The translations under genes and the position numbers were made by a program. Source: Psychrobacter sp. NG25 (GTDB lineage: Bacteria; Pseudomonadota; Gammaproteobacteria; Pseudomonadales; Moraxellaceae). From it: a stretch of 64,000 nt of DNA. The DNA is taken from positions 186,001 to 250,000 of the forward strand of contig NZ_JADGMV010000003.1 in NCBI RefSeq assembly GCF_015234355.1, given 5' to 3'. The notes under the pieces are model-generated. The model searched no databases. It was not told where the DNA came from and saw only the letters and a program-made list of their open reading frames with translations. Shown here one piece after another: positions 9,502 through 18,302 of this stretch (the first letter of the stretch is position 1; every line of letters begins with the position of its first letter).

Positions 9502-10997
9502 TAGCGTAACCCTCCTTCATCGATGTCATCTGCAGGTTCATCAAGGTCTGTTCTCATTCTGTCGCCAGCACTGGTATCGCCAGTCAACGTGCGACCTTGA
9601 CCTTCTGTGACAGAATGCTCATAGAAGTTATCTTCAGAAGGGTCTGAATAGGGTTTTGGCCCTTGAGCAATCAAGCGTAGGATATAGAAACTGCCTGCAC
9701 CAAAGACAAAAATATACAGCACAATGAAACCAATCAATGTGGTCGCGACTTGCTGTGCAGCGACTGGTGACATACTTTCAGCAGTACGAATAACGCCATA
9801 CACGGTCCATGGTTGGCGACCGGTTTCAGTCACAAACCAACCAGATAATAATGCAATAAAACCAAGCGGTGTCATCATCATCCACGCACGGTGGAACCAG
9901 ACGCTTTCGGGATTGAATTGCTGTTTTTTGAAGTATTTGTATATGCTAAATAAACCGACCAGCACCATTAACATACCAATAGCAACCATGATACGGAACG
10001 CCCAAAACACAATCATAACGTGTGGTTGGTCTTCAGGTGCCCAGTTTTTGAGACCTTTAACTTCGCCATCTAATGAATGTGTCAGAATCAAACCAGAGAC
10101 ATATGGAATCTTAACTTCATATTTATTGGTTTGGTTTTCTTGGTCAGGAATCGCAAATAAGCGTAAGGCGGCACCGCGCTCATCTTCCCAAATACCTTCC
10201 ATCGCAGCGACTTTGGCTGGTTGATGCTCTAAAGTATTTAGACCATGTTCATCACCAATCAACACCTGAGCTGGCGCGACAAATATGGCCATAATCATCG
10301 CCATACCTAGCATGACGCGACCGTGTTTGCGGTGCTCAGTATGTTTTTTGGATTGTAAATAATAAGCACCAATACCCCCAATGACAAATGCAGTTGTCAA
10401 AAATGCTGCTGTCATCATATGAGCATAACGGTAAGGGAAAGATGGATTAAAGATAATCTCAAGCCAGTTGGTTGGGTATAGCAAGCCATCTGCGCCCACC
10501 ATAAAGCCCTGCGGCGTTTGCATAAAGCTGTTGGCGGCTAAAATCCAAAAACCTGAAATCAGTGTGCCGATGGCGACAATTGCAGTTGCAGCAAAATGCA
10601 TGCGTTTGCTCACACGTCCCCAACCGAACAGCATAATCCCTAAGAAAGAAGCTTCTAAGAAGAAAGCAGTCAGTACTTCATAGGCGAGTAGTGGGCCTAA
10701 GACGTTACCGGCTTTGTCAGAGAATACCGCCCAGTTGGTGCCGAATTGATAAGACATTACCACACCGGATACGACACCCATACCGAATACGACAGCGAAT
10801 ATCTTAATCCAATGCTTATAAACTTCGGCATAGATAGGATCGCCCGTTCGAAGCCAACGGAATTCAAGCACCGTCAACCAACTGGCTAGTCCAATAGAAA
10901 AAGCAGGAAATACAATATGAAATGAAATAACAAAAGCGAATTGAATACGCGCGAGTAACAACGCGTCCATTTGGTCGATCATAAATGCAGCGAACAT
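9501..10997 (-). CDS. cydA: Cytochrome bd (cyanide-insensitive type) ubiquinol oxidase subunit I
   Basis: Subunit I (498 aa) carries the hemes and the quinol site. His27 in FHIVFPAFSIG corresponds to the heme b595 ligand, AHMMTAAF carries the His ligand of heme b558, and FRIMVAIG its Met ligand. The conserved GRQPWTVYG is present. The quinol loop contains QPAKVAAMEGIWED with the conserved Lys and Glu, but the loop is short, as in CioA of Pseudomonas rather than E. coli CydA. AAAGG lies about 10 bases before the ATG at 10997; an ATG at 10979 is a possible alternative. First gene of a cydA-cydB-DUF2474 operon. Confidence 0.93.
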   Translation of the reverse strand: MFAAFMIDQMDALLLARIQFAFVISFHIVFPAFSIGLASWLTVLEFRWLRTGDPIYAEVYKHWIKIFAVVFGMGVVSGVVMSYQFGTNWAVFSDKAGNVLGPLLAYEVLTAFFLEASFLGIMLFGWGRVSKRMHFAATAIVAIGTLISGFWILAANSFMQTPQGFMVGADGLLYPTNWLEIIFNPSFPYRYAHMMTAAFLTTAFVIGGIGAYYLQSKKHTEHRKHGRVMLGMAMIMAIFVAPAQVLIGDEHGLNTLEHQPAKVAAMEGIWEDERGAALRLFAIPDQENQTNKYEVKIPYVSGLILTHSLDGEVKGLKNWAPEDQPHVMIVFWAFRIMVAIGMLMVLVGLFSIYKYFKKQQFNPESVWFHRAWMMMTPLGFIALLSGWFVTETGRQPWTVYGVIRTAESMSPVAAQQVATTLIGFIVLYIFVFGAGSFYILRLIAQGPKPYSDPSEDNFYEHSVTEGQGRTLTGDTSAGDRMRTDLDEPADDIDEGGLR

Positions 10998-11424
10998 AAG
11001 CGCTTACCTTTATTTGTTAGCCAAGTAGCGCAAGCTTCCATGATACGCTCAAGTAACTGCCCGCAACCTTTTATACGAGTATCGCGGTCAATAATCAGGT
11101 TTTCTTTAGCTGTGAATATTAGCGAGTTAAACCGTTTTATTTATGCTATGACTAAAGCGATTCAACTGAATAAATAATTTATATCCATACAAATTAAGAA
11201 ATAGTCGTTCATTCAATTACTGTTACTGATGCTTCATTATGCGCCTGCAGCTTTATCGCTACAAGTAAGGCCATGTAACGCATACTTACTAGTAAATATA
11301 AATTAGTAAGAATAAGTTAATGCTATATTCCTTATACAATATTATATATTGTAATAAAGTATAAAGAAGGTGTTTTATCGTACTTAGCAGTGTTCAATAT
11401 CGTCAATGTTCAACAGACCCTAAA
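10998..11424. other. Intergenic region upstream of cydA
   Basis: 427 AT-rich bases between the start of cydA and the stop of the lipase gene, both minus strand. The cydA promoter must lie here. I see no good FNR or ArcA site. An AT-rich palindrome, TACAATAT (11335-11342) with ATATTGTA (11346-11353), sits about 340 bases before cydA. Confidence 0.4.
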
Positions 11425-13902
11425 CTATTGATTGAGCTGCTGATGCAGTATACGCCTTAATGTCAAAATAGTTTGAGGGTTTTCTTGAATGCTGTGACCA
11501 CCATTAATAACGGTTTCGGAAGCTGCACCGTCTAGATGGGCACTGGTATAAGGTACGATACCATCAGATAGGCGTTCAGTTAATGCCTGACTGATATTTT
11601 CGTCGATGGTAACGGCCGCTACAAGCGATTCGTCTGTCAGTTTAGCGCTATCAGAATCAGCGTTCTCACTTGCGCTAATAGCTTCACCTCTTGCGTCTTC
11701 TTCTATCGCTTGTGACAAGTCGATTCTCGCACCGCCCGGCTGCATTTCTGCCAGTCCTTTAGTGATGTCAGCATCGTTATTGGCAATAATTGAGTGATAA
11801 GTAATGCGGTCATTGATAGTGAGATCTTTGGTGAGCTGTATAAAGGAGGATTTATCGCTGAGCTGGCTAGCACCGTTTTGTAGATATAGTGCGCCTAATG
11901 GGTTGTCTGCCAAATCGCCTTTCGTTGCAATCGTTGCTAAATTTTCAGTGACAGTTTTCACTAAACCAACGGGTAGGTAGACAACACGGCGTAGGGCGCG
12001 CGTGAACCAGCGGTCTGCATAATCAGTACCGCGAAACGGCGCAGACAAAAAGACAGCGGTATCTACTTGTGGTAATGTTTTTAGCTTAAAACGTTCTTGT
12101 AATTGTGCCTCACCAAAAGAAGCTTTGAGTGCGTCGCGGACTTTACGTTTTTCGCTATTAGAGAGTATGTTTTGATCATCGAGATTGTCTAGGTCATCGA
12201 CTAAGTTTTCATCAGATAGCATCATGCGAGCGATCACAGCACCCATACTATGACTGATAATCACACTGTTTTTGCTCGCGAGATTTTGTCCTGTCGGATC
12301 CGTCTGCTGATAAGTGCTGTCAATCAGACGTTGTATTTGGTAACGGTTTTCTAAAATAGGTAAGTTGGTTGGGTAAAATATTTGCCAAACCTGATAGTTG
12401 TCACGTAACTTATCATCATTGAGAATATCGTTGGTCAAATTCACCCATGTTGCAGGGCTAGAGGCCAAGCCATGCAACATAATCAGTACGCGTTTATTGG
12501 GATCATAAGGCTCGAGCATAAACAGTTTGGGCAGTCTTTCTTCTGGTTGGCGAGTAATCAAATTTAGATAGCCGACGCCATCTAATTGGTTCTCTGATAG
12601 CCACAAGCCGTAACCGGCAGAGAAGTTGGCGGCCAGTGGATAGTCATTATTGAGGATATTAACACTTTCGCTTTGATACGGATTATACAGGTGGATATCG
12701 AGTTTACGACTGTCTAGTACTTCTAGCACGCTATCGCCACTGGGCTCAATCAGACCCGTTAATAGTAAATGGCCTGTGGGATAAATTCGCGAACTTGGTT
12801 TGCTATCATCGATATTATCTTTTTTATCATCCGATTGACCTGACAGTGAGGATACCAATAATTGGCGAATCGTGGTGGTATAGCGATCATCCAATGACGC
12901 AACCAAGCTAATGCCCAAGCCTGGACGTTTACTGATTGAGTTGAGCCCAGAGAGACGTAAATCATAAGTGGAGACCAAGTCTGCCAAAGCGGAGGTTTGC
13001 TTATGTGCATTTTGCAAATAGCTGTTTTCATTGGGCAAATAAACGCCGAGGTCATAGCCATCGACTTGTATCTTCATGACTTTGACTTGGTCGGTAGTCT
13101 TGCCTTCTAGAGGTGCACGGTTAGCAATAGCAGCCTGCGCGCTATTATCACGTTCAGTGGAGGCTATTGGTAAATGTTCTATCTGTGGGTCGCCCATCAG
13201 TTTATCTGAACCATCTACTGCCTTATAGAGCTGAGTGATGACATCATTGCTTGCCGCATTATAAATATCTTGGGTCTGAATATCAGTATCATTTGGAATG
13301 CGGTTTGGTGTACTAGAATGGCTACTATCCTGAGCGCTACCTTCAAAATCATGCGCTAAGCTGTCATAAAATAGATAGGTATAACTGTATTTTATCGCAT
13401 TAAACAATCGCTCTTGGTAGCCAGTTAGGCAACGACCGGTGTTTTCTTGTTGAACATTGGCCTCGGTATCACTTAACGGTGCATTGGCATAATAAGGGTC
13501 GAGTGGCGGGCGAGAAAGCGCATTGAGGCAGTCTTGCGATTTGGCAAGCTGCCGAGCCTTTGCATAATGTAGTTCAGAAAAAATAGCCAGTGAGGAACGG
13601 TGGTGTTCATCTAAGATGCTATCGGTGAGCTGGGTCAAACATAAATCAAACTGCTGCATACAAGCTTGCTCATTGAGCCCTGCTGATAAGAGTGCTGATG
13701 CGGTGTCACTACTGAGCTTGTTGTCCGTGACAATGTTGCCACGCTGTGCCGTAATGGTCTTTGCTGACGCTTGTTTATTTACCGAGACCGTACTACATGC
13801 CGGCAATAACGCCATCGCTGCTATCAAAGCGACTGAAGTGATCGGTATGCTTTTTTTATTGGCGTGCGTTACCATATTTTTTATAGGGTTAACGAAAGTC
13901 AT
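11425..13902 (-). CDS. Large lipoprotein of the alpha/beta-hydrolase (lipase/esterase) fold
   Basis: An 825-aa predicted lipoprotein. The N-terminal helix ends in LLPAC with the acylated Cys at 36. About 400 residues without recognisable motifs come first. Then an alpha/beta-hydrolase domain shows the oxyanion-hole motif MLHGLASSPATW (about 475-486), the nucleophile elbow ISHSMGAV with Ser near 550, and a C-terminal His in NGGHSIQENP (about 800). The family covers lipases and esterases acting on short or long acyl esters; the true substrate is unknown. No neighbour gives a clue and no partner lipase chaperone gene is present. The start at 13902 is uncertain because no strong ribosome site is visible. 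Confidence 0.75.
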   Translation of the reverse strand: MTFVNPIKNMVTHANKKSIPITSVALIAAMALLPACSTVSVNKQASAKTITAQRGNIVTDNKLSSDTASALLSAGLNEQACMQQFDLCLTQLTDSILDEHHRSSLAIFSELHYAKARQLAKSQDCLNALSRPPLDPYYANAPLSDTEANVQQENTGRCLTGYQERLFNAIKYSYTYLFYDSLAHDFEGSAQDSSHSSTPNRIPNDTDIQTQDIYNAASNDVITQLYKAVDGSDKLMGDPQIEHLPIASTERDNSAQAAIANRAPLEGKTTDQVKVMKIQVDGYDLGVYLPNENSYLQNAHKQTSALADLVSTYDLRLSGLNSISKRPGLGISLVASLDDRYTTTIRQLLVSSLSGQSDDKKDNIDDSKPSSRIYPTGHLLLTGLIEPSGDSVLEVLDSRKLDIHLYNPYQSESVNILNNDYPLAANFSAGYGLWLSENQLDGVGYLNLITRQPEERLPKLFMLEPYDPNKRVLIMLHGLASSPATWVNLTNDILNDDKLRDNYQVWQIFYPTNLPILENRYQIQRLIDSTYQQTDPTGQNLASKNSVIISHSMGAVIARMMLSDENLVDDLDNLDDQNILSNSEKRKVRDALKASFGEAQLQERFKLKTLPQVDTAVFLSAPFRGTDYADRWFTRALRRVVYLPVGLVKTVTENLATIATKGDLADNPLGALYLQNGASQLSDKSSFIQLTKDLTINDRITYHSIIANNDADITKGLAEMQPGGARIDLSQAIEEDARGEAISASENADSDSAKLTDESLVAAVTIDENISQALTERLSDGIVPYTSAHLDGAASETVINGGHSIQENPQTILTLRRILHQQLNQ

Positions 13903-14275
13903 AGTTCAGTCCAGTTAGTCATCAAGGTATAAGTCAGTAAGCGGTGTACAAGAGAGAGTGTAGCGTAACTTTTGCGATTAAGCTTTTTTATTTTAAGCTC
14001 TATCGTTAGGGCTTTTTCATTAAGTAATTTCGAAGGAATAAGGCTATCTATCGTTGATACTACTATTGGTATTGCTTAGTTGTATTTACATCTCACCAAT
14101 CGAATATATTATTCATTTAAGCGGGATAAGAAGCTAATTAGAATAACTGGTTTATTAGTGGACACAAAAAAGCGTCTCCATTTTATATTGAAATAATATC
14201 GATATAAAATGAAGACGCTGACTGCTTTGGTCGTAGATTATGTATCAATCATTTTGATCAATACGTAAAACCATT
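13903..14275. other. Intergenic region between the lipoprotein hydrolase and the TPR protein genes
   Basis: 373 AT-rich bases. The only clear element is the terminator of the upstream TPR gene (14165-14219). The promoter of the lipoprotein hydrolase should lie near 13910-14100, but no box pair stands out. Confidence 0.4.
14165..14219 (-). terminator. Terminator of the TPR protein gene
   Basis: AGCGTCTCCATTTTATAT (14171-14188) pairs with ATATAAAATGAAGACGCT (14202-14219) over 18 positions with one G-T wobble. It is followed, on the minus strand, by TTTTTTGTG. The stem is unusually long. Confidence 0.85.
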
Positions 14276-15373
14276 TTAGACACCTGGTTTAACGTTGATG
14301 TCAGGTGCTGGTATGTCCCAAATGTAGAACTTACCTTCTTCAACAAGTTTTATCTGCTGACCAATCATAGCATTGTTGGGATTTTTACTCTCAAGGCGAC
14401 GCAGACGCTCTAACGCGCTATCACGACGGTCACTTAAGACGTCCGACTGTGCCAAGCTTTGCTCTGCTTCCGTATAGCCTAGAGAGACGGCTTTATCTAA
14501 GTATTTTTGACCTTCTTTAAAACCACCACCTTCTGATAGCATCATGCCATACAAGAAGTTGGCTTCACCGCTATCAGGTTGCAGTTTGATGGCACGGTCC
14601 ACATATTTGCCACCGCGTATCGTATAGTCTGAACCCAAATCTAGGTTACGTCCCATGCCGTTAAGCTTGGCTGCACGAAGCAGCACATCATAAGAGGCAT
14701 TTGGTGACAGGGCATAAGGTTCAATCCACTCAGCCAATACTTTGATTTTTTCGCGAACATTATATCGTTGTGTACGGTTAGGGAAGTTTGGTGGATAGTG
14801 GCGGGCATTAGGTGATGCCTCTTGGATAAAGTCATCAAGCAGACTCACGTCTAATTTATCAGAGTTAGCGGTTGTTTGTTGTGGAATCAATACGGTCTTT
14901 AAAAAGCTCACGTCTGACAACTGTACTTTCGGCGTTGGAATGTTTGCAAGTTGACCACTACGCAGGTCGATACCAGATGTCGTCATTGGACCTGGCTCAT
15001 AGACATGAGTGCTACCTGTGTACACCGGCTTGGTTGGGGCAGGTGTGACGGTTTGTGGCTGCCCAGAACTCATTGGAAAAAGACTTTGCGTAGGAGCGCT
15101 TTGTTGAGTAGCAGCGACAGGTGCATTAGTTTGTGGCGCTGGTTGAGTACTTGATTGAGCTGTACTGTCTGCTTTGGGTTGAGCAAGACGAATCACACGT
15201 TTACTAGAGTCTACAGCACTAGGGACGGATGTGGCTGCTGCATTGGTTTCAGCTGCATTGACAGGTGCTGATAGCAACATTGTGCATGCGGCTGCTAGTG
15301 CGGTCATCGTGACCAGTTTCGAAGACTTGGTAGACACACTGCTAGAGAGCATTGATTTTTTAATGGTTTTCAT
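14276..15373 (-). CDS. Exported TPR/Sel1-like repeat protein of unknown function
   Basis: A 365-aa protein with a long signal peptide (about 1-41, ending PVNA). A Pro/Gln/Ala/Thr-rich linker to about residue 130 follows. The C-terminal part contains helix pairs that read as TPR or Sel1-like repeats (ANFLYGMMLSEGGGFKEGQK, YLDKAVSLGYTEAEQSL). Such repeats usually bind proteins or peptides. I do not recognise the family. It has its own strong terminator and is 225 bases from coq7, so it is probably transcribed alone. Confidence 0.65.
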   Translation of the reverse strand: MKTIKKSMLSSSVSTKSSKLVTMTALAAACTMLLSAPVNAAETNAAATSVPSAVDSSKRVIRLAQPKADSTAQSSTQPAPQTNAPVAATQQSAPTQSLFPMSSGQPQTVTPAPTKPVYTGSTHVYEPGPMTTSGIDLRSGQLANIPTPKVQLSDVSFLKTVLIPQQTTANSDKLDVSLLDDFIQEASPNARHYPPNFPNRTQRYNVREKIKVLAEWIEPYALSPNASYDVLLRAAKLNGMGRNLDLGSDYTIRGGKYVDRAIKLQPDSGEANFLYGMMLSEGGGFKEGQKYLDKAVSLGYTEAEQSLAQSDVLSDRRDSALERLRRLESKNPNNAMIGQQIKLVEEGKFYIWDIPAPDINVKPGV

Positions 15374-15597
15374 AAAGATTGTTACCTTGTTTATTTAGTC
15401 GTTATTTAGCAATTAAATGGTCATATAAGTTGTGTCTTTACTGCAAAATCGTACAAATTTCTCATACCGTAGCAAATTAAGCTTTACGCTATCAGTAGTA
15501 GGATTGTTAATAGCAAACGTCAAAAACTCGATAGCAGACGCGATAATCAAGCTTATAGTCTCTATTAACCTAGAGCTGGCAACTACATCGTTTACTA

Positions 15598-16242
15598 CTA
15601 CAAATGATAAGCAGTGGCTTTCATACGGTTGGCCATCCAGCGCATCGTCTTGCGTACAGGCGGTGACAATGCAGCGCCGCCGCTGGCAAGTGCGAGTTCA
15701 CGATGGTGCAACTCTTCGATATCCATTTGTGCCAGTATCTCCTTTGAGCGTTTGTCATGCTCAGGCAGTTGCTGGATATGATCTTGCAAGTGCTCACTGA
15801 CTTGTGCTTCTGTCTCTGCGACAAACCCCAAGCTGAATTCATTAGAGATAGCACCAGCTACTGCCCCAAGACTAAAAGACATGCCGTACCATAGTGGCGT
15901 AAAGAGACTGGCGTGGCTACCAAGCTCACTTAGACGAGTCTCACACCATACCAGATGGTCAACTTCCTCTTCGGCAGAGTGTTGCATGGCTTGCTTGACG
16001 CCATGATCTTTCGCCGCAAAGGCTTGACCGTGATAAAGCCCTTGCGCGCATACTTCACCAGTATGATTGATACGCATCAGCCCTGCGACATGCCGTGCCT
16101 CAGTGATGGTCAGCTCAGGAATCTCATCGTTGCTGACTGGTAATGGACGCGTACTAGGGTTTGAGTGCGGTACGACAGCTCGTAATGCCTTATCGACGCC
16201 GAGTAAGAACTGGTCGATTTTGGATAAGGGATGTAAGGCCAT
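15598..16242 (-). CDS. coq7: Demethoxyubiquinone hydroxylase Coq7
   Basis: A di-iron membrane-associated monooxygenase (214 aa) of ubiquinone biosynthesis that hydroxylates 2-polyprenyl-3-methyl-6-methoxy-1,4-benzoquinol. The four-helix ferritin-like fold shows the iron ligands in order: Glu in INHTGEVCAQGLYHGQ, Glu and His in EEEVDHLVWCE, Glu in AETEAQVSEH, and Glu/His in DIEELHHRE. The length is typical for gammaproteobacterial Coq7, which replaces UbiF. The start at 16242 has AGGAGTG just upstream. The upstream region holds a 16-bp tandem repeat (16273-16363). Confidence 0.93.
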   Translation of the reverse strand: MALHPLSKIDQFLLGVDKALRAVVPHSNPSTRPLPVSNDEIPELTITEARHVAGLMRINHTGEVCAQGLYHGQAFAAKDHGVKQAMQHSAEEEVDHLVWCETRLSELGSHASLFTPLWYGMSFSLGAVAGAISNEFSLGFVAETEAQVSEHLQDHIQQLPEHDKRSKEILAQMDIEELHHRELALASGGAALSPPVRKTMRWMANRMKATAYHL

Positions 16243-16272
16243 AATTCACTCCTAATGGCTGTATGTACTATC

Positions 16273-16363
16273 AAAAGGTACTGTTATTAAAAGATGTTAT
16301 TATTAAAAGGTACTGCTGTTAAAAGATTCTGTTGTTAAAGTGCTATTGTTAAGAGTTACTATC
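16273..16363. repeat. 16-bp tandem repeat upstream of coq7
   Basis: Four consecutive 16-base units (16273-16288, 16289-16304, 16305-16320, 16321-16336) follow the pattern AAAAGRTNCTGTTRTT. A 14-base unit and a 13-base degenerate unit follow. Units 1 and 3 differ at two positions. The array lies 31-121 bases before the coq7 start codon, where its promoter should be. Confidence 0.8.
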
Positions 16364-16513
16364 AACAAATAAGGTTGTCTGTTTTTCTGAGACAATTATA
16401 GTCTCAGCTTCACAAGCATTGCTATAGCAAACAATCTAAATTATCAGCACGAATATTATCGGCTCAAAAACATACTGATTACTATAGTAATACTCAATTC
16501 AGCTTTAGCATAT

Positions 16514-17845
16514 TTATGGAACGACTTCATCATGCGTTTGAATCACAGCACTTTTGATATGCCTATTGAGCTTAATATATAAAAACGCGCCAAATGCAAT
16601 ATTGAGTAGTCCTGTTGCCAAAAACAGCTGAGGCATGCTCAACGCCAACGTATTTAAGATAACAATCGCGAAAATCGCTGAGGTAACCATAAATATCGCA
16701 TTAAAGATATTATTAGCACCAATGATACGCGCACGATGGCTTTTGGGTGCATATGCCTGCATAGACGCATACAAAGGCACAATATATAGACCGCCACTAA
16801 AGCCCAAAAAGAACAAGTCTGCAAATACTCGCCAGCTACCACTCATACCCACTAAATCACTGACACTGAGGAAGGTGTCATTGCTCACGTTGATATTGAG
16901 GCCTGATAGTGAGAAATATAAATCGATCGCAAAAATACTCAATCCAGCAATACCAAAAGGTAATAAGCGCAAACTGACTTGGTTTTTGGTCAATGATTTA
17001 CACAGTAATGAACCAATCGATACGCCAACCGAAAATAGCGTCAATAGGAAAATCACCACTGACTCATCACCATGCAAAATGACTTTGCTAAGCTCTGGCA
17101 TTTGGGTCAAGAACGTCGCACCATAAAACCAAAACCAGCTGTTGCCAAGGATGACGCAGAATAGAAAAGGTAATGAATATAAGTAGCGAACCGTGGCCAA
17201 ACTGGTGGTAAAAATATTCCAGTTGATTTTTAGACTGGGCTGCATCGCTGGCATGGTTGGAATGTAACGTGCTGCCAAATAGCCCAACACGGCTACGATC
17301 AGAACGGTCACACTAATCCAATATAGCGACTGCGACAGTTGTGTGAGGACGCCCGCGATAATCATACCCAGCAGAATAGCTAATGAGGTGCCCATTTGAA
17401 ACAAACCATTGGCACCAACCAACTCGTCTTCTTTCATCGCTTGCGGCAAGTAGGCGTATTTAATCGGTCCAAAAAAAGTTGAATGGGTACCCATTAAAAA
17501 CAATGCTACAAATAATAGGGCATACCACTCAAACACGAAACCAACCGCAGCGATCGCCATGATCACAAGCTCAAGCAGTTTGATCAATTGCGTTAGCTTT
17601 GACTTTTCGTATTTATCCGCAATTTGCCCTGCCAGCGCTGAAAACAAAAAATAGGGCAAGATAAATAACATCGCGGCTAAGTTATTTAAAATACTGACTT
17701 CCATTCCCAACTGACTTGCAGCGGTGTAAGTCAGAACCAGTATGAGCGCTTGCTTAAAAACATTGTCATTAAACGCGCCCAAAAACTGGGTAAAAAACAT
17801 GGCACTAAACCGGCGGTGCTTAAATAACTGAAACTGATTTGCCAT
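16514..17845 (-). CDS. MFS transporter, LplT-like lysophospholipid transporter family
   Basis: 443 aa with about 12 membrane helices. The N terminus (FKHRRFSAMFFTQFLGAFNDNVFKQALILVL), the loop ADKYEKSKL and THSTFFGPIKYAYLPQ are characteristic of the LplT group. In E. coli LplT flips lysophospholipids inward for re-acylation by the acyltransferase Aas. No aas gene or fused acyltransferase domain is seen here, so the substrate is inferred only from family resemblance. It is divergent from tamA. Confidence 0.75.
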   Translation of the reverse strand: MANQFQLFKHRRFSAMFFTQFLGAFNDNVFKQALILVLTYTAASQLGMEVSILNNLAAMLFILPYFLFSALAGQIADKYEKSKLTQLIKLLELVIMAIAAVGFVFEWYALLFVALFLMGTHSTFFGPIKYAYLPQAMKEDELVGANGLFQMGTSLAILLGMIIAGVLTQLSQSLYWISVTVLIVAVLGYLAARYIPTMPAMQPSLKINWNIFTTSLATVRYLYSLPFLFCVILGNSWFWFYGATFLTQMPELSKVILHGDESVVIFLLTLFSVGVSIGSLLCKSLTKNQVSLRLLPFGIAGLSIFAIDLYFSLSGLNINVSNDTFLSVSDLVGMSGSWRVFADLFFLGFSGGLYIVPLYASMQAYAPKSHRARIIGANNIFNAIFMVTSAIFAIVILNTLALSMPQLFLATGLLNIAFGAFLYIKLNRHIKSAVIQTHDEVVP

Positions 17846-18302
17846 GAAAGTTCCTACAGATAGATCGCGGCTGATAGATTAAAAGGACATACGGAGTGGG
17901 GCTTTTAAGATAAAGGTAATTATTAATAGTATCAAAAACTTATCGAAATATAGCATAGGTTTTATCAATATTAGGACGTATAATAGCAAGGCTTTGGTAT
18001 AAATACATGCGCCCAACGCTATGATTTCATAATTATCTACGTTATGATTTGTGAATTTTACAGGGTTTTACTGTTATATATAAGTGATGGCAAGCCCCGC
18101 TAGCAATACGGTCTACCTACCTATTGATACGATAACGGCACTCAGGACTAAAGTTTGCACTATAGGCCGTAGACTGTCATTATCAAGAGCAAAGGTAGTC
18201 AATCAGAATCTCAGCCAACTGTTAATAAGTTTATTCACCGGTAAGACTTAGCGATTGCCCTCGTTAATGACATTGTGCCGCGTGAGGTGATAGGAAATAA
18301 AC
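17846..18302. other. Divergent intergenic region between the LplT-like gene and tamA
   Basis: 457 bases with no gene that I can support. It must carry promoters for both flanking genes; no consensus-quality pair is visible. The tamA ribosome site TAGGA is at the right end. Confidence 0.4.

Noticed and set aside
11335..11353. AT-rich palindrome upstream of cydA
   Set aside because: Composed almost entirely of A and T, only eight bases per arm and 340 bases from cydA; expected by chance in such DNA.
15432..15800. 122-codon plus-strand frame near coq7
   Set aside because: Its second half is the antisense of coq7, which has full family support; the first half lies in AT-rich spacer.
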